Shown piece after piece: positions 1 to 8,797 of a DNA stretch of 64,000 bases. Origin of the DNA: Luteibacter yeojuensis (GTDB lineage Bacteria > Pseudomonadota > Gammaproteobacteria > Xanthomonadales > Rhodanobacteraceae); contig NZ_JZRB01000004.1 of the NCBI RefSeq assembly GCF_000964085.1, positions 1 to 64,000 of the forward strand, in the 5' to 3' direction. A program made the translations under genes and the position numbers. The first letter of the stretch is position 1. Every line of letters starts with the position of its first letter. The notes beneath the pieces are model-generated. The model ran no database searches. It was not told the DNA's origin and saw only the letters and a program-made list of their open reading frames with translations.

Positions 1-23
1 ATCGCGCACCAGTGCGCTCCTAC
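1..23. repeat. REP-like half element at the left edge
   Basis: Reads as the right half of the short palindromic repeat that recurs through the window, ending in gcgctcctac; its partner would lie outside the window. It sits just downstream of the aldolase stop codon, the usual position for these elements here. Confidence 0.5.
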
Positions 24-31
24 ATTTCCTC

Positions 32-1054
32 TTACTTCTTTTTCCAGTTGCCTTGCGCAGCGAGGCTGTTTTCCTTCGCGCGCTCGACCACCGTCTTCTG
101 CGCGGCGTCGTAGTTGGCCTTCTGGTCCTTGGCCCAGGTCTCGAGGGCGGCGGACACCAGGGCGCGGCCGTACGAGAAGCTGATGGGCCAGGGGTGCGGG
201 CCCTGGGCGTTGATGAGGTTGAGGTGCTGGGTGGCCTGCAGGTCGGTCTGGCCGCCCGAAAGGAACACGATGCCGGCGATGGCGGCCGGCACGGCGTGCT
301 TGAACACGCGCACGGTGGCGTCGGCCACTTCTTCTGCATCCACCTGGTCTTCCTTCGGCGCGTACTTGCCCGGGATGACCATGCTCACCTTGAGGATGAG
401 GCCCTCGAGCATCACGCCGAAGAGGTTGAGGTTATTGAAGAGGCTGTGCAGCACTTCCTCGTGGACGAGGTAGCTGGTGTTGAGGTCCTGGACGTTGTCC
501 TTGCCGTCCATGACGATTTCGGGCTCGACCATGGGCACCAGGCCCACTTCCTGGCACAGCGCGGCGTAACGGGCCAGCGCATGCGTGTTGGCTTCGATGG
601 CCGCCGAGCTCGGGGTGTCCTCGCCAATGTTGATGACCGCGCGCCACTTGGCGAACTGGGCACCCAGCTTGGCGTACTCCTGCAGGCGCTCGCGCAGGCC
701 GTCGAGGCCCTCGGTGATGAGCTCGCCCGGCGAACCGGCCAGCGGGTGCGTGCCCTTGTCGACCTTGATGCCGGGGATGATGCCGGCGGCCTTCATGGCC
801 TCGACCATGCTGCGGCCGTCGTCGGTCTTCTGGCGGATCGTCTCGTCGAACAGGATGGCGCCGGAGATGTACTCGCCCAGGCCAGGCGCGGTGAGCAGCA
901 GCTGGCGGTATTTGCGGCGGTTTTCTTCCGAATTCTCGAGGCCCACGGCCTCCATGCGCTTCTTGATCGTGGCGGTCGATTCGTCGACGGCGATGATGCC
1001 CTTGCCCGGCGCGACCATCGCCTGCGCGACCTGTTCGAGGTTTTCGATGCTCAT
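32..1054 (-). CDS. fba: Class I fructose-bisphosphate aldolase
   Basis: Cytoplasmic aldolase cleaving fructose 1,6-bisphosphate to dihydroxyacetone phosphate and glyceraldehyde 3-phosphate. The 340-residue protein matches the eukaryote-like class I family in length. The substrate-binding AVDES motif lies at residues 22-26, FAKWRAV is near 136, VEPE near 177, and the Schiff-base lysine is K222 in the LILKVSMV segment. The ATG at 1054 is preceded by a GGAG at a suitable distance. Upstream is a small GC hairpin (1079-1101) and a TATACT hexamer (1120-1125 on this strand) that may be its leader and -10 box, but no clear -35 was seen. It lies with pyruvate kinase on the same strand and GAPDH nearby, so the locus is glycolytic. 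Confidence 0.95.
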   Translation of the reverse strand: MSIENLEQVAQAMVAPGKGIIAVDESTATIKKRMEAVGLENSEENRRKYRQLLLTAPGLGEYISGAILFDETIRQKTDDGRSMVEAMKAAGIIPGIKVDKGTHPLAGSPGELITEGLDGLRERLQEYAKLGAQFAKWRAVINIGEDTPSSAAIEANTHALARYAALCQEVGLVPMVEPEIVMDGKDNVQDLNTSYLVHEEVLHSLFNNLNLFGVMLEGLILKVSMVIPGKYAPKEDQVDAEEVADATVRVFKHAVPAAIAGIVFLSGGQTDLQATQHLNLINAQGPHPWPISFSYGRALVSAALETWAKDQKANYDAAQKTVVERAKENSLAAQGNWKKK

Positions 1055-1168
1055 GAAGACTCCGTGTAAGTAGTGGTATGCCCCGCGCTGAGGTGGGGCT
1101 TTAGTGCGAAAACCGGCGGAGTATAGGGGAATACCCCGTGGAACCTGTTGTGCGGCGCAGCCGCGGCA

Positions 1169-1612
1169 TCAAGTGGTCTGGTAACCCGGCAGTGCGCACT
1201 GCTTGAGGATGGCGGCCTTGCGGGCGGGATCCTCGGGCAGGTTGAAGCCCACGACGTAGTACGTGGAAACCGGCTCGGCGGCGCGGTTCACGCCGGTGGG
1301 GCCGTAGCGGAAGTTCTTCACCGCGCTGGCGCCGACCTGGGCGAGGTCGCCCTCGGGCACGGTCTTGGCGGCCACGACGTTCTGCGTGCGGCCATCGGAC
1401 CCGATGAGGTAGGTGACCGCCACGCAGCCCGGCTGGTCGAGGTTCTTGCCCGTGTTCGGCACATCGGCCTCGACCGACGAGTTGGTGAGCACCCAGTAAT
1501 ACGGCAGGCGCTCGGGGGCGACCTTGCGGGTGGTCTGCGCCGCGGCGGGGCCGGCGGCAAGCAGGAGGACGGCGGCGGCGATGGCGCCGGCTTGGAGAGT
1601 AGTGCGGATCAT
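1169..1612 (-). CDS. Periplasmic TonB-C-like protein
   Basis: Predicted exported protein of 147 residues. Residues 1-25 form a signal peptide (MIRTTLQAGAIAAAVLLLAA, ending GPAAAQ). The rest resembles a stand-alone TonB C-terminal/energy-transducer domain: a GCVAVTYLIGSDGRTQNV strand and a VKNFRYGP segment followed by a YYVVGFNLP strand. I chose the ATG at 1612 because an earlier in-frame start would run into the REP element. Proteins of this kind are common in Xanthomonadales next to unrelated genes; partner and exact role are unknown. It sits between pyk and fba on the same strand, but the REP upstream argues it is a separate unit from pyk. Confidence 0.7.
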   Translation of the reverse strand: MIRTTLQAGAIAAAVLLLAAGPAAAQTTRKVAPERLPYYWVLTNSSVEADVPNTGKNLDQPGCVAVTYLIGSDGRTQNVVAAKTVPEGDLAQVGASAVKNFRYGPTGVNRAAEPVSTYYVVGFNLPEDPARKAAILKQCALPGYQTT

Positions 1613-1681
1613 GACGCCCTCGATGGTGTGCCAGGGCCCAGAGTTTAACCCCGTCCGGCATTCAGAGCGTGTGGATTTGTG

Positions 1682-1749
1682 TTGTGGGAGCGCGCTTGCG
1701 CGCGATGGGCGGTGCGGTGGCCCCATCGCGCGCAAGCGCGCTCCCACAA
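1682..1749. repeat. REP pair (inverted, GTGGGAGCGCGC family)
   Basis: Two near-identical arms in inverted orientation, starting ttgtgggagcgcgcttgcgc and ending with its complement, separated by a short spacer. It is the commonest repeat type in the window and lies between pyk and the TonB-C-like gene. Confidence 0.85.
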
Positions 1750-1757
1750 GTGCGCCT

Positions 1758-3227
1758 TTACAGGTCGCGCAGGCTATCGGCGATGCCGTCGTCGCCGATC
1801 ACCAGCAGCTTCAGCGTATTGGTGCCGCCATGGCGGCCGATGTGGTCGCCGTGGGTGAGGATGACGCGGTCGCCCTTGGCCAGCTTGCTGAGCGAGAACA
1901 GGTGCTGCAGTGCCGCGCGGGCGGTGTGCGCCGGGTCGAGGTCGCCGGTTTCGAAGGCCACCGGCTGCACGTCGCGCAGCATGAGCATGCGGCGGCGGGC
2001 CTTGTCCGACGGGCTCATGGCGTAGATGGGCACGGCGAAACGGTAGCGCGACAGCCACTGGGCGGTGGCGCCCGACTCGGTCAGCGAGACGATGGCGCGC
2101 ACGCCGATCTGCGAGGCCAGCACCATGGCGGCCAGCGCGATGGCCTGGTCGGAGCGGTCGAGGCTGGTGGCGGCCGGGCGCAGGTCGTCGCGCGGCTCGA
2201 ACTGGCGCTCGGCACCCAGGCAGATGCGGCGCATGGCGGCCACGGCCTTGTCCGGGTGCGCGCCCGCGGCCGATTCTTCCGAGAGCATGACCGCATCGGT
2301 GCCGTCGATGACGGCGTTGGCCACGTCGAGCACTTCGGCGCGGGTGGGGATCGGCGCACGCACCATCGACTGCAGCATCTGTGTGGCGGTGATCACCGAG
2401 CGGTTACGCATCACCGACTCGCGGATGATCTTTTTCTGAAGGCCCGGCAGCTCGGCATCGCCGATTTCCACGCCCAGGTCGCCGCGGGCCACCATGACGA
2501 CGTCGGAGGCGTCGATGATTTCGCCCAGCACGGGGATGGCGTCGGCACGCTCGATCTTCGACACGATGGCGGCATCGCCACCGGCTTCGCGCATCAGGCG
2601 GCGGGCTTCGTGCAGGTCTTCGGCCTGGCGCACGAACGAGACGGCAAGGAAGTCGGCGCCCATCTCGGCGGCCAGCTTGATGTCGTTGCGGTCCTTGTCG
2701 GAAAGCGCCGACACGCTGAGGCCGCCACCCTGGCGGTTCAGGCCCTTGCGGTTCGACAGGCGGCCACCGATGGCCACGCGCGTGTGGATCTCGGTACCGG
2801 CCACGTCGACCACCGCCAGCGCGACGAGGCCGTCGTCGAGCAGCAGGATGTCGCCGGCCACGACGTCGCGCGGCAGGTCGTAGTAGCTGACGCCCACGCG
2901 GGTCTGGTCGCCGGCCGGGGCATCCGGGCGGCAATCGAGGACGAAGCTGTCGCCCGGCATGAGGTCGATGGGGCCGTCCGCGAACTTCTCGATGCGGATC
3001 TTGGGGCCCTGCAGGTCGGCGAGGATGCCCACTTCACGGCCCACGGCCTCGGCGGCCGCACGCACGGCGGCGGCGCGGGCGCGGTGGTCGTCGGGGGTGC
3101 CGTGCGACAGGTTGAGGCGAACGATATCCACGCCCTCCTCCAGGATCTTCTCGAGCATGCCCGGCGCGTCGGTGGCGGGGCCGAGGGTGGCGACGATCTT
3201 GGTGCGGCGTACCTGGATATCGGTCAT
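1758..3227 (-). CDS. pyk: Pyruvate kinase
   Basis: Converts phosphoenolpyruvate and ADP to pyruvate and ATP. The 489-residue length fits bacterial pyruvate kinase. The N-terminus carries TKIVATLGPAT (residues 9-19) and the RLNLSHG phosphate-binding motif; the beta-barrel core has LADLQGPKIR and the signature KIERADAIPVLGEII followed by MVARGDLGVEI, holding the catalytic lysine and the metal-binding acidic residues. The C-terminal domain is full length and ends LLVIGDDGIADSLRDL. It is on the same strand as fba. Which allosteric effector it uses cannot be told from the sequence. Confidence 0.96.
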   Translation of the reverse strand: MTDIQVRRTKIVATLGPATDAPGMLEKILEEGVDIVRLNLSHGTPDDHRARAAAVRAAAEAVGREVGILADLQGPKIRIEKFADGPIDLMPGDSFVLDCRPDAPAGDQTRVGVSYYDLPRDVVAGDILLLDDGLVALAVVDVAGTEIHTRVAIGGRLSNRKGLNRQGGGLSVSALSDKDRNDIKLAAEMGADFLAVSFVRQAEDLHEARRLMREAGGDAAIVSKIERADAIPVLGEIIDASDVVMVARGDLGVEIGDAELPGLQKKIIRESVMRNRSVITATQMLQSMVRAPIPTRAEVLDVANAVIDGTDAVMLSEESAAGAHPDKAVAAMRRICLGAERQFEPRDDLRPAATSLDRSDQAIALAAMVLASQIGVRAIVSLTESGATAQWLSRYRFAVPIYAMSPSDKARRRMLMLRDVQPVAFETGDLDPAHTARAALQHLFSLSKLAKGDRVILTHGDHIGRHGGTNTLKLLVIGDDGIADSLRDL

Positions 3228-3276
3228 CGTTTCTTACCTTTTGTCTTTGTCTTCGGGATGCGGTGGGCGCGCGGGC

Positions 3277-4101
3277 TCAGTCCAGCGTCTTGTTCAGCAG
3301 GGCGGCCAGCCGCGTGCCGGCTTCGCGCAGGCGCAGCTCGGCGGTGGGCAGGTACTTCGCCACATAGGCGTCATCCACCTTGTGGCTGTCGGGATAGAAG
3401 CCGGGCTGGGCCACCACCTGGCAGCTTTCCTCCGCCCACTGCGCGTAGGGATTGTCGAGCGGCGGCATGGGCTTCGGCAGCTTGACGGGGCCTTCGGCGG
3501 CGAGCTTGTCCGCGTAGGGCTTCCACTCGAGGTTCTTGGTATAGAGCATCTTTGAATCCCACACGCTGTGCAGGTTGGTGCCCTTGCCGTCGAACTGCAC
3601 CTGGTATTCGTTGCCGCCCTTGTCATCGCGGTTGCCCGCGTGCAGCGGCTGGTGCACGTCGCCCACGAAATGGACCACGAACTTCAGGGCCTCGGCACGC
3701 TCGGCGTTCGACTTGCTGCGGTCGCCCAGGATGGCCACGTACTTCTCGAGGCCACCCACCACGCACTTGCCGTCGGCGCAATCCACCGGCGGGTTGTAGT
3801 GGCACCTGGGGTCGTGGAAATCGGCGTAGTGCAGCGGCGCGGTGGCCTTGCCCAGGTCTTTCTTCTCCGGGTCGTTGCGGAGGTGGTCGGGCCAGCTGGC
3901 CACGTCGGCCAGGGAGTCGTCCCCGTCGGCCTTGAGCAGGCGCTCCACCTCGGCCTTGGCCGACGGGTCGAGCTGGCGCCAGGCCAGGTCGGCCACGATG
4001 CGGTGGCCGATGTCGCCCCAGGCGCCCGCCGTACCGGCCATGGCGGCGAGGGAGAGGGCCACCAGGGTGGCGATGGTGCGGCGCTTATGGGGCGTCTTCA
4101 T
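3277..4101 (-). CDS. S1/P1-type zinc nuclease, exported
   Basis: Predicted secreted single-strand nuclease/3'-nucleotidase of 274 residues. A signal peptide (residues 1-27) ends in GTAGA, so the mature protein would start with tryptophan followed by GDIGHRIVADLAW, the hallmark N-terminal zinc ligand of the family. Further ligands appear in SWPDHLR, LHYADFHDP, VVHFVGDVHQPLHAG and NLHSVWD. The ATG at 4101 was chosen over the upstream in-frame start because it opens the signal peptide. It lies between gap (divergent) and pyk (same strand, 49 bases away) and might be transcribed with pyk. Likely role: periplasmic or extracellular nucleic-acid scavenging. Confidence 0.9.
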   Translation of the reverse strand: MKTPHKRRTIATLVALSLAAMAGTAGAWGDIGHRIVADLAWRQLDPSAKAEVERLLKADGDDSLADVASWPDHLRNDPEKKDLGKATAPLHYADFHDPRCHYNPPVDCADGKCVVGGLEKYVAILGDRSKSNAERAEALKFVVHFVGDVHQPLHAGNRDDKGGNEYQVQFDGKGTNLHSVWDSKMLYTKNLEWKPYADKLAAEGPVKLPKPMPPLDNPYAQWAEESCQVVAQPGFYPDSHKVDDAYVAKYLPTAELRLREAGTRLAALLNKTLD

Positions 4102-4267
4102 GGGACAGTAAACGTTTCCGGGGCGGGCCAACGGCCAAGTGTGCCACACCCGGACTGAGGGGCGAATGACAAATCGCGGCGGTGCAGCAAGCCGCCCCTG
4201 GCGCCCTTCCGTTACCATGGAGGTTTACGCCCCTCGCCCATACGCAATTCCCACCCGGAGGCAAACC

Positions 4268-5284
4268 ATGACCATCAAGGTCGCCATCAACGGTTACGGT
4301 CGCATCGGTCGCAATGTCCTGCGATCGCTCTACGAGTCGAAGAAGAATGGCCAGGATATCCAGATCGTCGCGATCAACGATCTCGGCGACGCGGAAACCA
4401 ACGCGCACCTGACCCAGTACGACACGGCCCACGGCCGTTTCCCGGGCGAAGTGTCGGTGGACGGCGGCGACCTGATCGTCAACGGCGACCGCATCAAGGT
4501 GTTCGCCGAGCGCGACCCCGCCAAGCTGCCCTGGGGCGAGCACGGCGTCGACGTGGTGCTCGAGTGCACCGGCTTCTTCACCTCGAAGGCCAAGGCCAGC
4601 GCCCACATCGCCGGCGGCGCCAAGAAGGTGATCATCTCCGCCCCGGGCGACAAGGACGTGGACGGCACCTTCGTCATCGGCGTCAACGACGACAAGCTGC
4701 ACGCGGGCCTGCAGGTCATCTCCAACGCCTCGTGCACCACCAACTGCCTCGCGCCGCTCGCCAAGGTGCTGCATGAGAAGGTCGGCATCGTCCACGGCCT
4801 GATGACCACCATCCATGCCTACACCAACGACCAGGTGCTGACGGACGTCTACCACTCCGACCTGCGCCGCGCCCGTAGCGCCACGCACAGCCAGATCCCG
4901 ACCAAGACCGGCGCCGCCGCCGCGGTGGGCCTGGTGCTGCCGGAGCTCAACGGCAAGCTCGACGGTTTCGCCATGCGCGTGCCGACGATCAACGTCTCGG
5001 TGGTCGACCTCACCTTCACCGCCGCCCGCGAGACGACGAAGGAAGAGATCGATGCCGCCATCAACGAAGCGGCCAACGGCAAGCTGAAGGGCATCCTCGG
5101 CGTCAACACGAAGCCGCTGGTGTCCATCGACTTCAACCACAACGCGCACTCGTCGATCTACGACGCGACGCAGACCCGCGTCATGGGCGGCACGCTGGTG
5201 AAGGTCCTCTCGTGGTACGACAACGAGTGGGGCTTCTCCAACCGCATGCTCGACATGGCCAAGGCCCTGATGGCCGCGAAGTAA
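4268..5284 (+). CDS. gap: Glyceraldehyde-3-phosphate dehydrogenase, type I
   Basis: Oxidative phosphorylation of glyceraldehyde 3-phosphate with NAD. The 338-residue protein opens with the Rossmann motif [12 protein letters not shown] (residues 5-16). The catalytic cysteine is C156 in SNASCTTNC, the histidine lies in the following [10 protein letters not shown] segment, and the C-terminus has the conserved [13 protein letters not shown]. The ATG at 4268 is preceded by a good CGGAGG ribosome-binding site; an in-frame start further upstream lacks family similarity. It is divergent from the nuclease/pyk side and followed by a REP and a rho-independent terminator, so it is probably monocistronic. 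Confidence 0.97.
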   Translation: MTIKVAINGYGRIGRNVLRSLYESKKNGQDIQIVAINDLGDAETNAHLTQYDTAHGRFPGEVSVDGGDLIVNGDRIKVFAERDPAKLPWGEHGVDVVLECTGFFTSKAKASAHIAGGAKKVIISAPGDKDVDGTFVIGVNDDKLHAGLQVISNASCTTNCLAPLAKVLHEKVGIVHGLMTTIHAYTNDQVLTDVYHSDLRRARSATHSQIPTKTGAAAAVGLVLPELNGKLDGFAMRVPTINVSVVDLTFTAARETTKEEIDAAINEAANGKLKGILGVNTKPLVSIDFNHNAHSSIYDATQTRVMGGTLVKVLSWYDNEWGFSNRMLDMAKALMAAK

Positions 5285-5295
5285 GCCCCCCCCCC

Positions 5296-5328
5296 TGTAG
5301 GAGCGCGCCTGCGCGCGATGCTCCTACA
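5296..5328. repeat. Short REP palindrome after gap
   Basis: A compact version of the REP with arms tgtaggag and ctcctaca around gcgcgcctgcgcgcgat, twelve bases after the gap stop codon. Confidence 0.7.
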
Positions 5329-5342
5329 TCGAAGCGACACAG

Positions 5343-5376
5343 AAAAGCCCGCATACTTCGCGGGCTTTTCTTTTTC
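5343..5376 (+). terminator. Rho-independent terminator of gap
   Basis: A 10-bp stem (AAAAGCCCGC at 5343-5352 pairing with 5360-5369) with a seven-base loop, followed by CTTTTTC. It lies 58 bases after the gap stop and just before the next gene's start. Confidence 0.85.
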
Positions 5377-5389
5377 CCAAGGACCGGAC

Positions 5390-6286
5390 ATGAAACGACG
5401 CCTAGCCACCCTCGCCTGCCTGGCCTTCGCCACGCACGCCATCACCGCCGCCGCCGCCGACTGCACCGCCACCGCGCCGCCCACCGGCGAACTCATCGGC
5501 ACCGGCCTGCTCGACCCGAACACCCCCGAACCCGAGCGCCAGCGGCTTGCACAGTTGCTCACCTGCACGGCTCTCGCCGGCAACGCCAACAGCATGGATG
5601 TTGCCGGCTCCCTCTACCGCTGGGGCCCGCGCCACCCGGCACATCTCTTCCCCGAAGACCACGACAAGGCCCGCGACCTGTTCACGGCCGCGGCCAGCCA
5701 GGGCCGCCGTGGCGCCATGATCAAGCTGGCCGAGCTGGAACTCGCCGACGGCCACGCGCGCGAGGCCATGGTGTGGTACCAGATCGAGAACGCTTATTAC
5801 ATCCGGTCGAACGGCACGCCCGGCGCGGGCGACGCGCAAAAAGGCTCGGGCTACTACACCATGCTGCTCAAGCGCATCACGGATGCGCTGGGCCCCTTCG
5901 ATGAGCAGGCGCTGATCCGCGACGTCAACGGGCGCATGGCGGCGCTGGACAAGCAAATGGCGGCGAACCCGCCGCGCCCCTCCAGTGGCCCCGGGCTCGG
6001 CAAGGCCCGCATGCCCGCACGGGCGCGCCTGGGCGTCACGACCAAAGCAGAGAAGGACGACGGCGCATTCGCGCAGTATTTCGTGGAGGTGGGGCCCGAC
6101 GGGTCGATCACGCGCCGCTGGCTGATCGATGCCTACCCCGACCCCGCGAGCGGCATGCGCCTGGCGCGTGCGCTCGACCAGACCCACTTCGACCCACTGC
6201 CCGCGGGTGGCAAGGACATGCGCTACGCGTTGTTGCCGGTGTCGTTGCGCAGCATCCACAACGGCGTGCAGATGCAGCAGCCTTAG
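5390..6286 (+). CDS. Exported Sel1/TPR-like protein with TonB-C-like tail
   Basis: 298 residues of unknown specific function. Residues 1-22 are a signal peptide. The middle (about residues 60-150) contains helix-turn-helix repeats of Sel1/TPR character (DHDKARDLFTAAASQGRRGAM, KLAELELADGHAREAMVWY). The last 85 residues resemble a TonB C-terminal strand-helix-strand (a FVEVGPDGSITRRWLIDA strand, then helix, then a terminal strand). A protein-interaction role in the periplasm is an inference. The ATG at 5390 is the first start after the terminator and opens the signal peptide. Confidence 0.7.
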   Translation: MKRRLATLACLAFATHAITAAAADCTATAPPTGELIGTGLLDPNTPEPERQRLAQLLTCTALAGNANSMDVAGSLYRWGPRHPAHLFPEDHDKARDLFTAAASQGRRGAMIKLAELELADGHAREAMVWYQIENAYYIRSNGTPGAGDAQKGSGYYTMLLKRITDALGPFDEQALIRDVNGRMAALDKQMAANPPRPSSGPGLGKARMPARARLGVTTKAEKDDGAFAQYFVEVGPDGSITRRWLIDAYPDPASGMRLARALDQTHFDPLPAGGKDMRYALLPVSLRSIHNGVQMQQP

Positions 6287-6294
6287 TGGTGGTT

Positions 6295-6360
6295 GTAGGA
6301 GCCCACCCTGTGGGCGACAGCTCTTCGCGAAAAGCTGTCGCCCACAGAGTGGGCTCCTAC
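6295..6360. repeat. REP pair (GTAGGAGCCCAC family)
   Basis: Inverted arms gtaggagcccac...gtgggctcctac with an inner palindrome around ctcttcgcga. This is a second REP family, distinct from the GTGGGAGCGCGC type, and it separates two convergent genes. Confidence 0.85.
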
Positions 6361-6365
6361 GACTT

Positions 6366-7346
6366 CTAGGCCCGGCAGATATCCTGCTCGATCGAACCAA
6401 AGATGGACTCGCCGTCCTTGTTCGTGACGTCGATACGCACGGTATCGCCGAACTTCAGGAACGGCGTGGCCGGCTTGCCGTCGCGCAGGGTTTCCACCGT
6501 GCGCTGCTCGGCCAGGCACGAGGCGCCCTTGCTGGTGTCTTCGTTGGCGATGGTGCCCGAGCCGACAATGGTGCCGGCCGTGAGCGGGCGCGTCTTGGCG
6601 GCGTGGGCCACCAGCTGCGCGAAGTTGAACTGCATGTCGACGCCGCACTCGGCCTCGCCGAACCACTGGCCGTTGATCCACGTGCGCATGGGCAGGTGCA
6701 GCTTGTCGCCCTGCCAGGCATCGCCCAGCTCATCGGGCGTGACGAACACCGGCGAAAGGGCCGAGCGCGGCTTCGACTGGAGGAAGCCGAAACCCTTGGC
6801 CAGCTCGTTGGGGATGAGGCCGCGCAGCGACACATCGTTGACCAGGCCCACGAGCTGGATGTGGCCCGAGGCAACGCCCGCGTCGGCAGCCATCGGCACG
6901 TCGTCGGTGATGACGACCACCTCGGCTTCCAGGTCGATGCCGTACTCCTCACTCGGCACCACGACCGGGTCGCGCGGGCCGAGGAAGCCGGCACTGGTGG
7001 CCTGGTACATCAGCGGGTCGCTGTAGAACGACGACGGCACCTCGGCGCCGCGGGCGCGGCGCACGCGCTCCACGTGCGGCAGGTAGGCGCTGCCATCGAC
7101 GAACTCATAGGCGCGCGGCAGCGGCGCGGCGAGGCGCGCCATGTCGAGCGGGAACGCGCCGCTGGCCTTGCCGGCGGCGAGGTCTTCCGCCAGCGCGTTG
7201 AGGCGCGGCGCCACGGTGTGCCAGTCGTCCAGCGCGGCCTGCATCGTGGCGGCGATGCCGGTGGCCTTCACGGCCGTGGCGAGGTCGCGGCTGACCACCA
7301 CCAGGGTGCCGTCGCGGCCGCCTTCCTTCAGGGAAGCGAGTTTCAT
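6366..7346 (-). CDS. fahA: Fumarylacetoacetate hydrolase
   Basis: Predicted last step of tyrosine degradation: fumarylacetoacetate to fumarate and acetoacetate. The 326 residues fit the FAH family: an N-terminal domain (1-80), then the catalytic fold with DPLMYQATSAGFLGPRDPVV, the metal-binding YGIDLEAEVVVITDD segment, and the C-terminal TIVGSGTIANED and GESIFGSIEQD motifs. It starts 18 bases after the hmgA stop, so it is co-transcribed with hmgA and probably hppD. Other FAH-superfamily activities are possible, but the context makes fumarylacetoacetase the best call. Confidence 0.88.
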   Translation of the reverse strand: MKLASLKEGGRDGTLVVVSRDLATAVKATGIAATMQAALDDWHTVAPRLNALAEDLAAGKASGAFPLDMARLAAPLPRAYEFVDGSAYLPHVERVRRARGAEVPSSFYSDPLMYQATSAGFLGPRDPVVVPSEEYGIDLEAEVVVITDDVPMAADAGVASGHIQLVGLVNDVSLRGLIPNELAKGFGFLQSKPRSALSPVFVTPDELGDAWQGDKLHLPMRTWINGQWFGEAECGVDMQFNFAQLVAHAAKTRPLTAGTIVGSGTIANEDTSKGASCLAEQRTVETLRDGKPATPFLKFGDTVRIDVTNKDGESIFGSIEQDICRA

Positions 7347-7364
7347 GCGTGTCCTTCGGTTTTC

Positions 7365-8675
7365 TCAGGCGCCGTGGGGGTCGAAGTGCTTCTTCAACCC
7401 GCGCCAGCATTCGTAATAGTCGCCCTGCAGCGCGGCGGAATCCAGCGCCTGCTGGCTCGGCCGGATGACCTTGCGGGTTTCGAACATGAAGGCCATGGTG
7501 CCCGTGATGTGGTCCGCCTTCGACACATCGGCGTTCGACGCCTTCTCGAAGCTGGCGTTATCCGGGCCGTGGCCGCTCATGCAATTGTGCAGGCTGGAGC
7601 CGCCCGGCACGAAACCACCTGCCTTCGCGTCGTAGGCCCCCGTGATCAGGCCCATGAACTCGCTGGCGATGTTGCGGTGGAAATACGGCGGCCGGAACGT
7701 GTGCTCGGCCACCAGCCAGCGCGGCGGGAAGATCACGAAATCCATGTTGGCCACGCCCGGCGTATCGCTGGCCGAGGTGAGTACGGTGAAGATGCTCGGA
7801 TCCGGGTGGTCCACGGCGATGGAGCCGATGGTGTTGAAGCGGCGCAGATCGTATTTGTAGGGGGCGTAGTTGCCGTGCCACGCCACCACGTCGAGCGGCG
7901 AGTGGTTGATGTCGGCCTGCCACAGCGTGCCCTGGAACTTCGCGATGAGCGCGAAATCGCCGTCGAGGTCCTCGTACGCCGCGACCGGCGTCAGGAAATC
8001 GCGCGGGTGTGCGAGGCCGTTGGCGCCGATGGGGCCGAGATCGGGCAGGTGCAGCGGCGCGCCGAAGTTCTCGGCGATATAGCCGCGCGCCTCGCCATCG
8101 GGCAGCTCCACGAGGAACCGCACGCCGCGCGGCACCACGCCGATCTCCAGCGGCTCGAGGTCGAGCACACCCAGTTCCGTACGCACGCGCAGGCGGCCCT
8201 GCTGCGGCACGAGCAGGAGCTCGCCGTCGGCGTTGTAGAAATAACGGCCCGCCATGGAACGGTTGGCCAGGTACTGGTGGATGCCGACGCCCGCCTGCTC
8301 GGCCGGGCCGCCGTTGCCGCCCATGGTGAACAGGCCATCGACGAAGTCGGTGCCGGCCGCCGGCATGGGCAGCGGATCCCAGCGCATCTGGTTCGGCGTG
8401 GCCGGGGCCTCGTCGAAGCGATTGTGGAAGGTGGCGTGCGCCAGCGCGCGGAACGGCGAATGCTGCGCCGCTGGCAGGATGCGGTAGAGCCAGCTACGCA
8501 GGTTGCGGTGGCGTGGCGCGGTGAACGCGCTGCCGCTCAGCTGCTCCGCATAGAGGCCCTTCGCCACCTTCTGCGGCGAGTTCTGGCCCGTGGGCAGCAC
8601 GCCCGCCACCGCTTCGGTGGCGAACTCGTTGCCGAAGCCGGTCTGGTAGCCGCTAGTGTCGTTTGCGTGGCTCAT
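7365..8675 (-). CDS. hmgA: Homogentisate 1,2-dioxygenase
   Basis: Ring-cleaving iron(II) dioxygenase converting homogentisate to maleylacetoacetate. The 436-residue length is typical. Landmarks are the N-terminal [13 protein letters not shown], the SWLYRILPA segment, the cupin core with [21 protein letters not shown], and the iron-ligand region near the C-terminus ([20 protein letters not shown], then [12 protein letters not shown]). The ATG at 8675 was chosen because the upstream in-frame extension is translated REP sequence. The REP in the hppD-hmgA gap may affect message stability. Confidence 0.96.
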   Translation of the reverse strand: MSHANDTSGYQTGFGNEFATEAVAGVLPTGQNSPQKVAKGLYAEQLSGSAFTAPRHRNLRSWLYRILPAAQHSPFRALAHATFHNRFDEAPATPNQMRWDPLPMPAAGTDFVDGLFTMGGNGGPAEQAGVGIHQYLANRSMAGRYFYNADGELLLVPQQGRLRVRTELGVLDLEPLEIGVVPRGVRFLVELPDGEARGYIAENFGAPLHLPDLGPIGANGLAHPRDFLTPVAAYEDLDGDFALIAKFQGTLWQADINHSPLDVVAWHGNYAPYKYDLRRFNTIGSIAVDHPDPSIFTVLTSASDTPGVANMDFVIFPPRWLVAEHTFRPPYFHRNIASEFMGLITGAYDAKAGGFVPGGSSLHNCMSGHGPDNASFEKASNADVSKADHITGTMAFMFETRKVIRPSQQALDSAALQGDYYECWRGLKKHFDPHGA

Positions 8676-8691
8676 CGTGAGAGTTTCCCAA

Positions 8692-8777
8692 TGTGGGAGC
8701 GCGCTTGCCCCCGAAGAGGGGGTAAACGCGCGATGGGGCGTGTCGCCGACCCTATCGCGCGCAAGCGCGCTCCCACA
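8692..8777. repeat. REP pair with a nested C/G hairpin insertion
   Basis: GTGGGAGCGCGC-type inverted pair between hppD and hmgA. The left arm is interrupted after gcgcttgc by about 18 bases that themselves form a small hairpin (ccccc gaaga ggggg) before the arm resumes with cgcgcgatgggg; the right arm is uninterrupted. Confidence 0.8.
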
Positions 8778-8797
8778 AGATGGTGCCAATAATTCGC

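Noticed and set aside
6129-8792. An 887-codon frame across fahA and hmgA on the opposite strand
   Set aside because: Antisense shadow of two catalytically complete enzymes.
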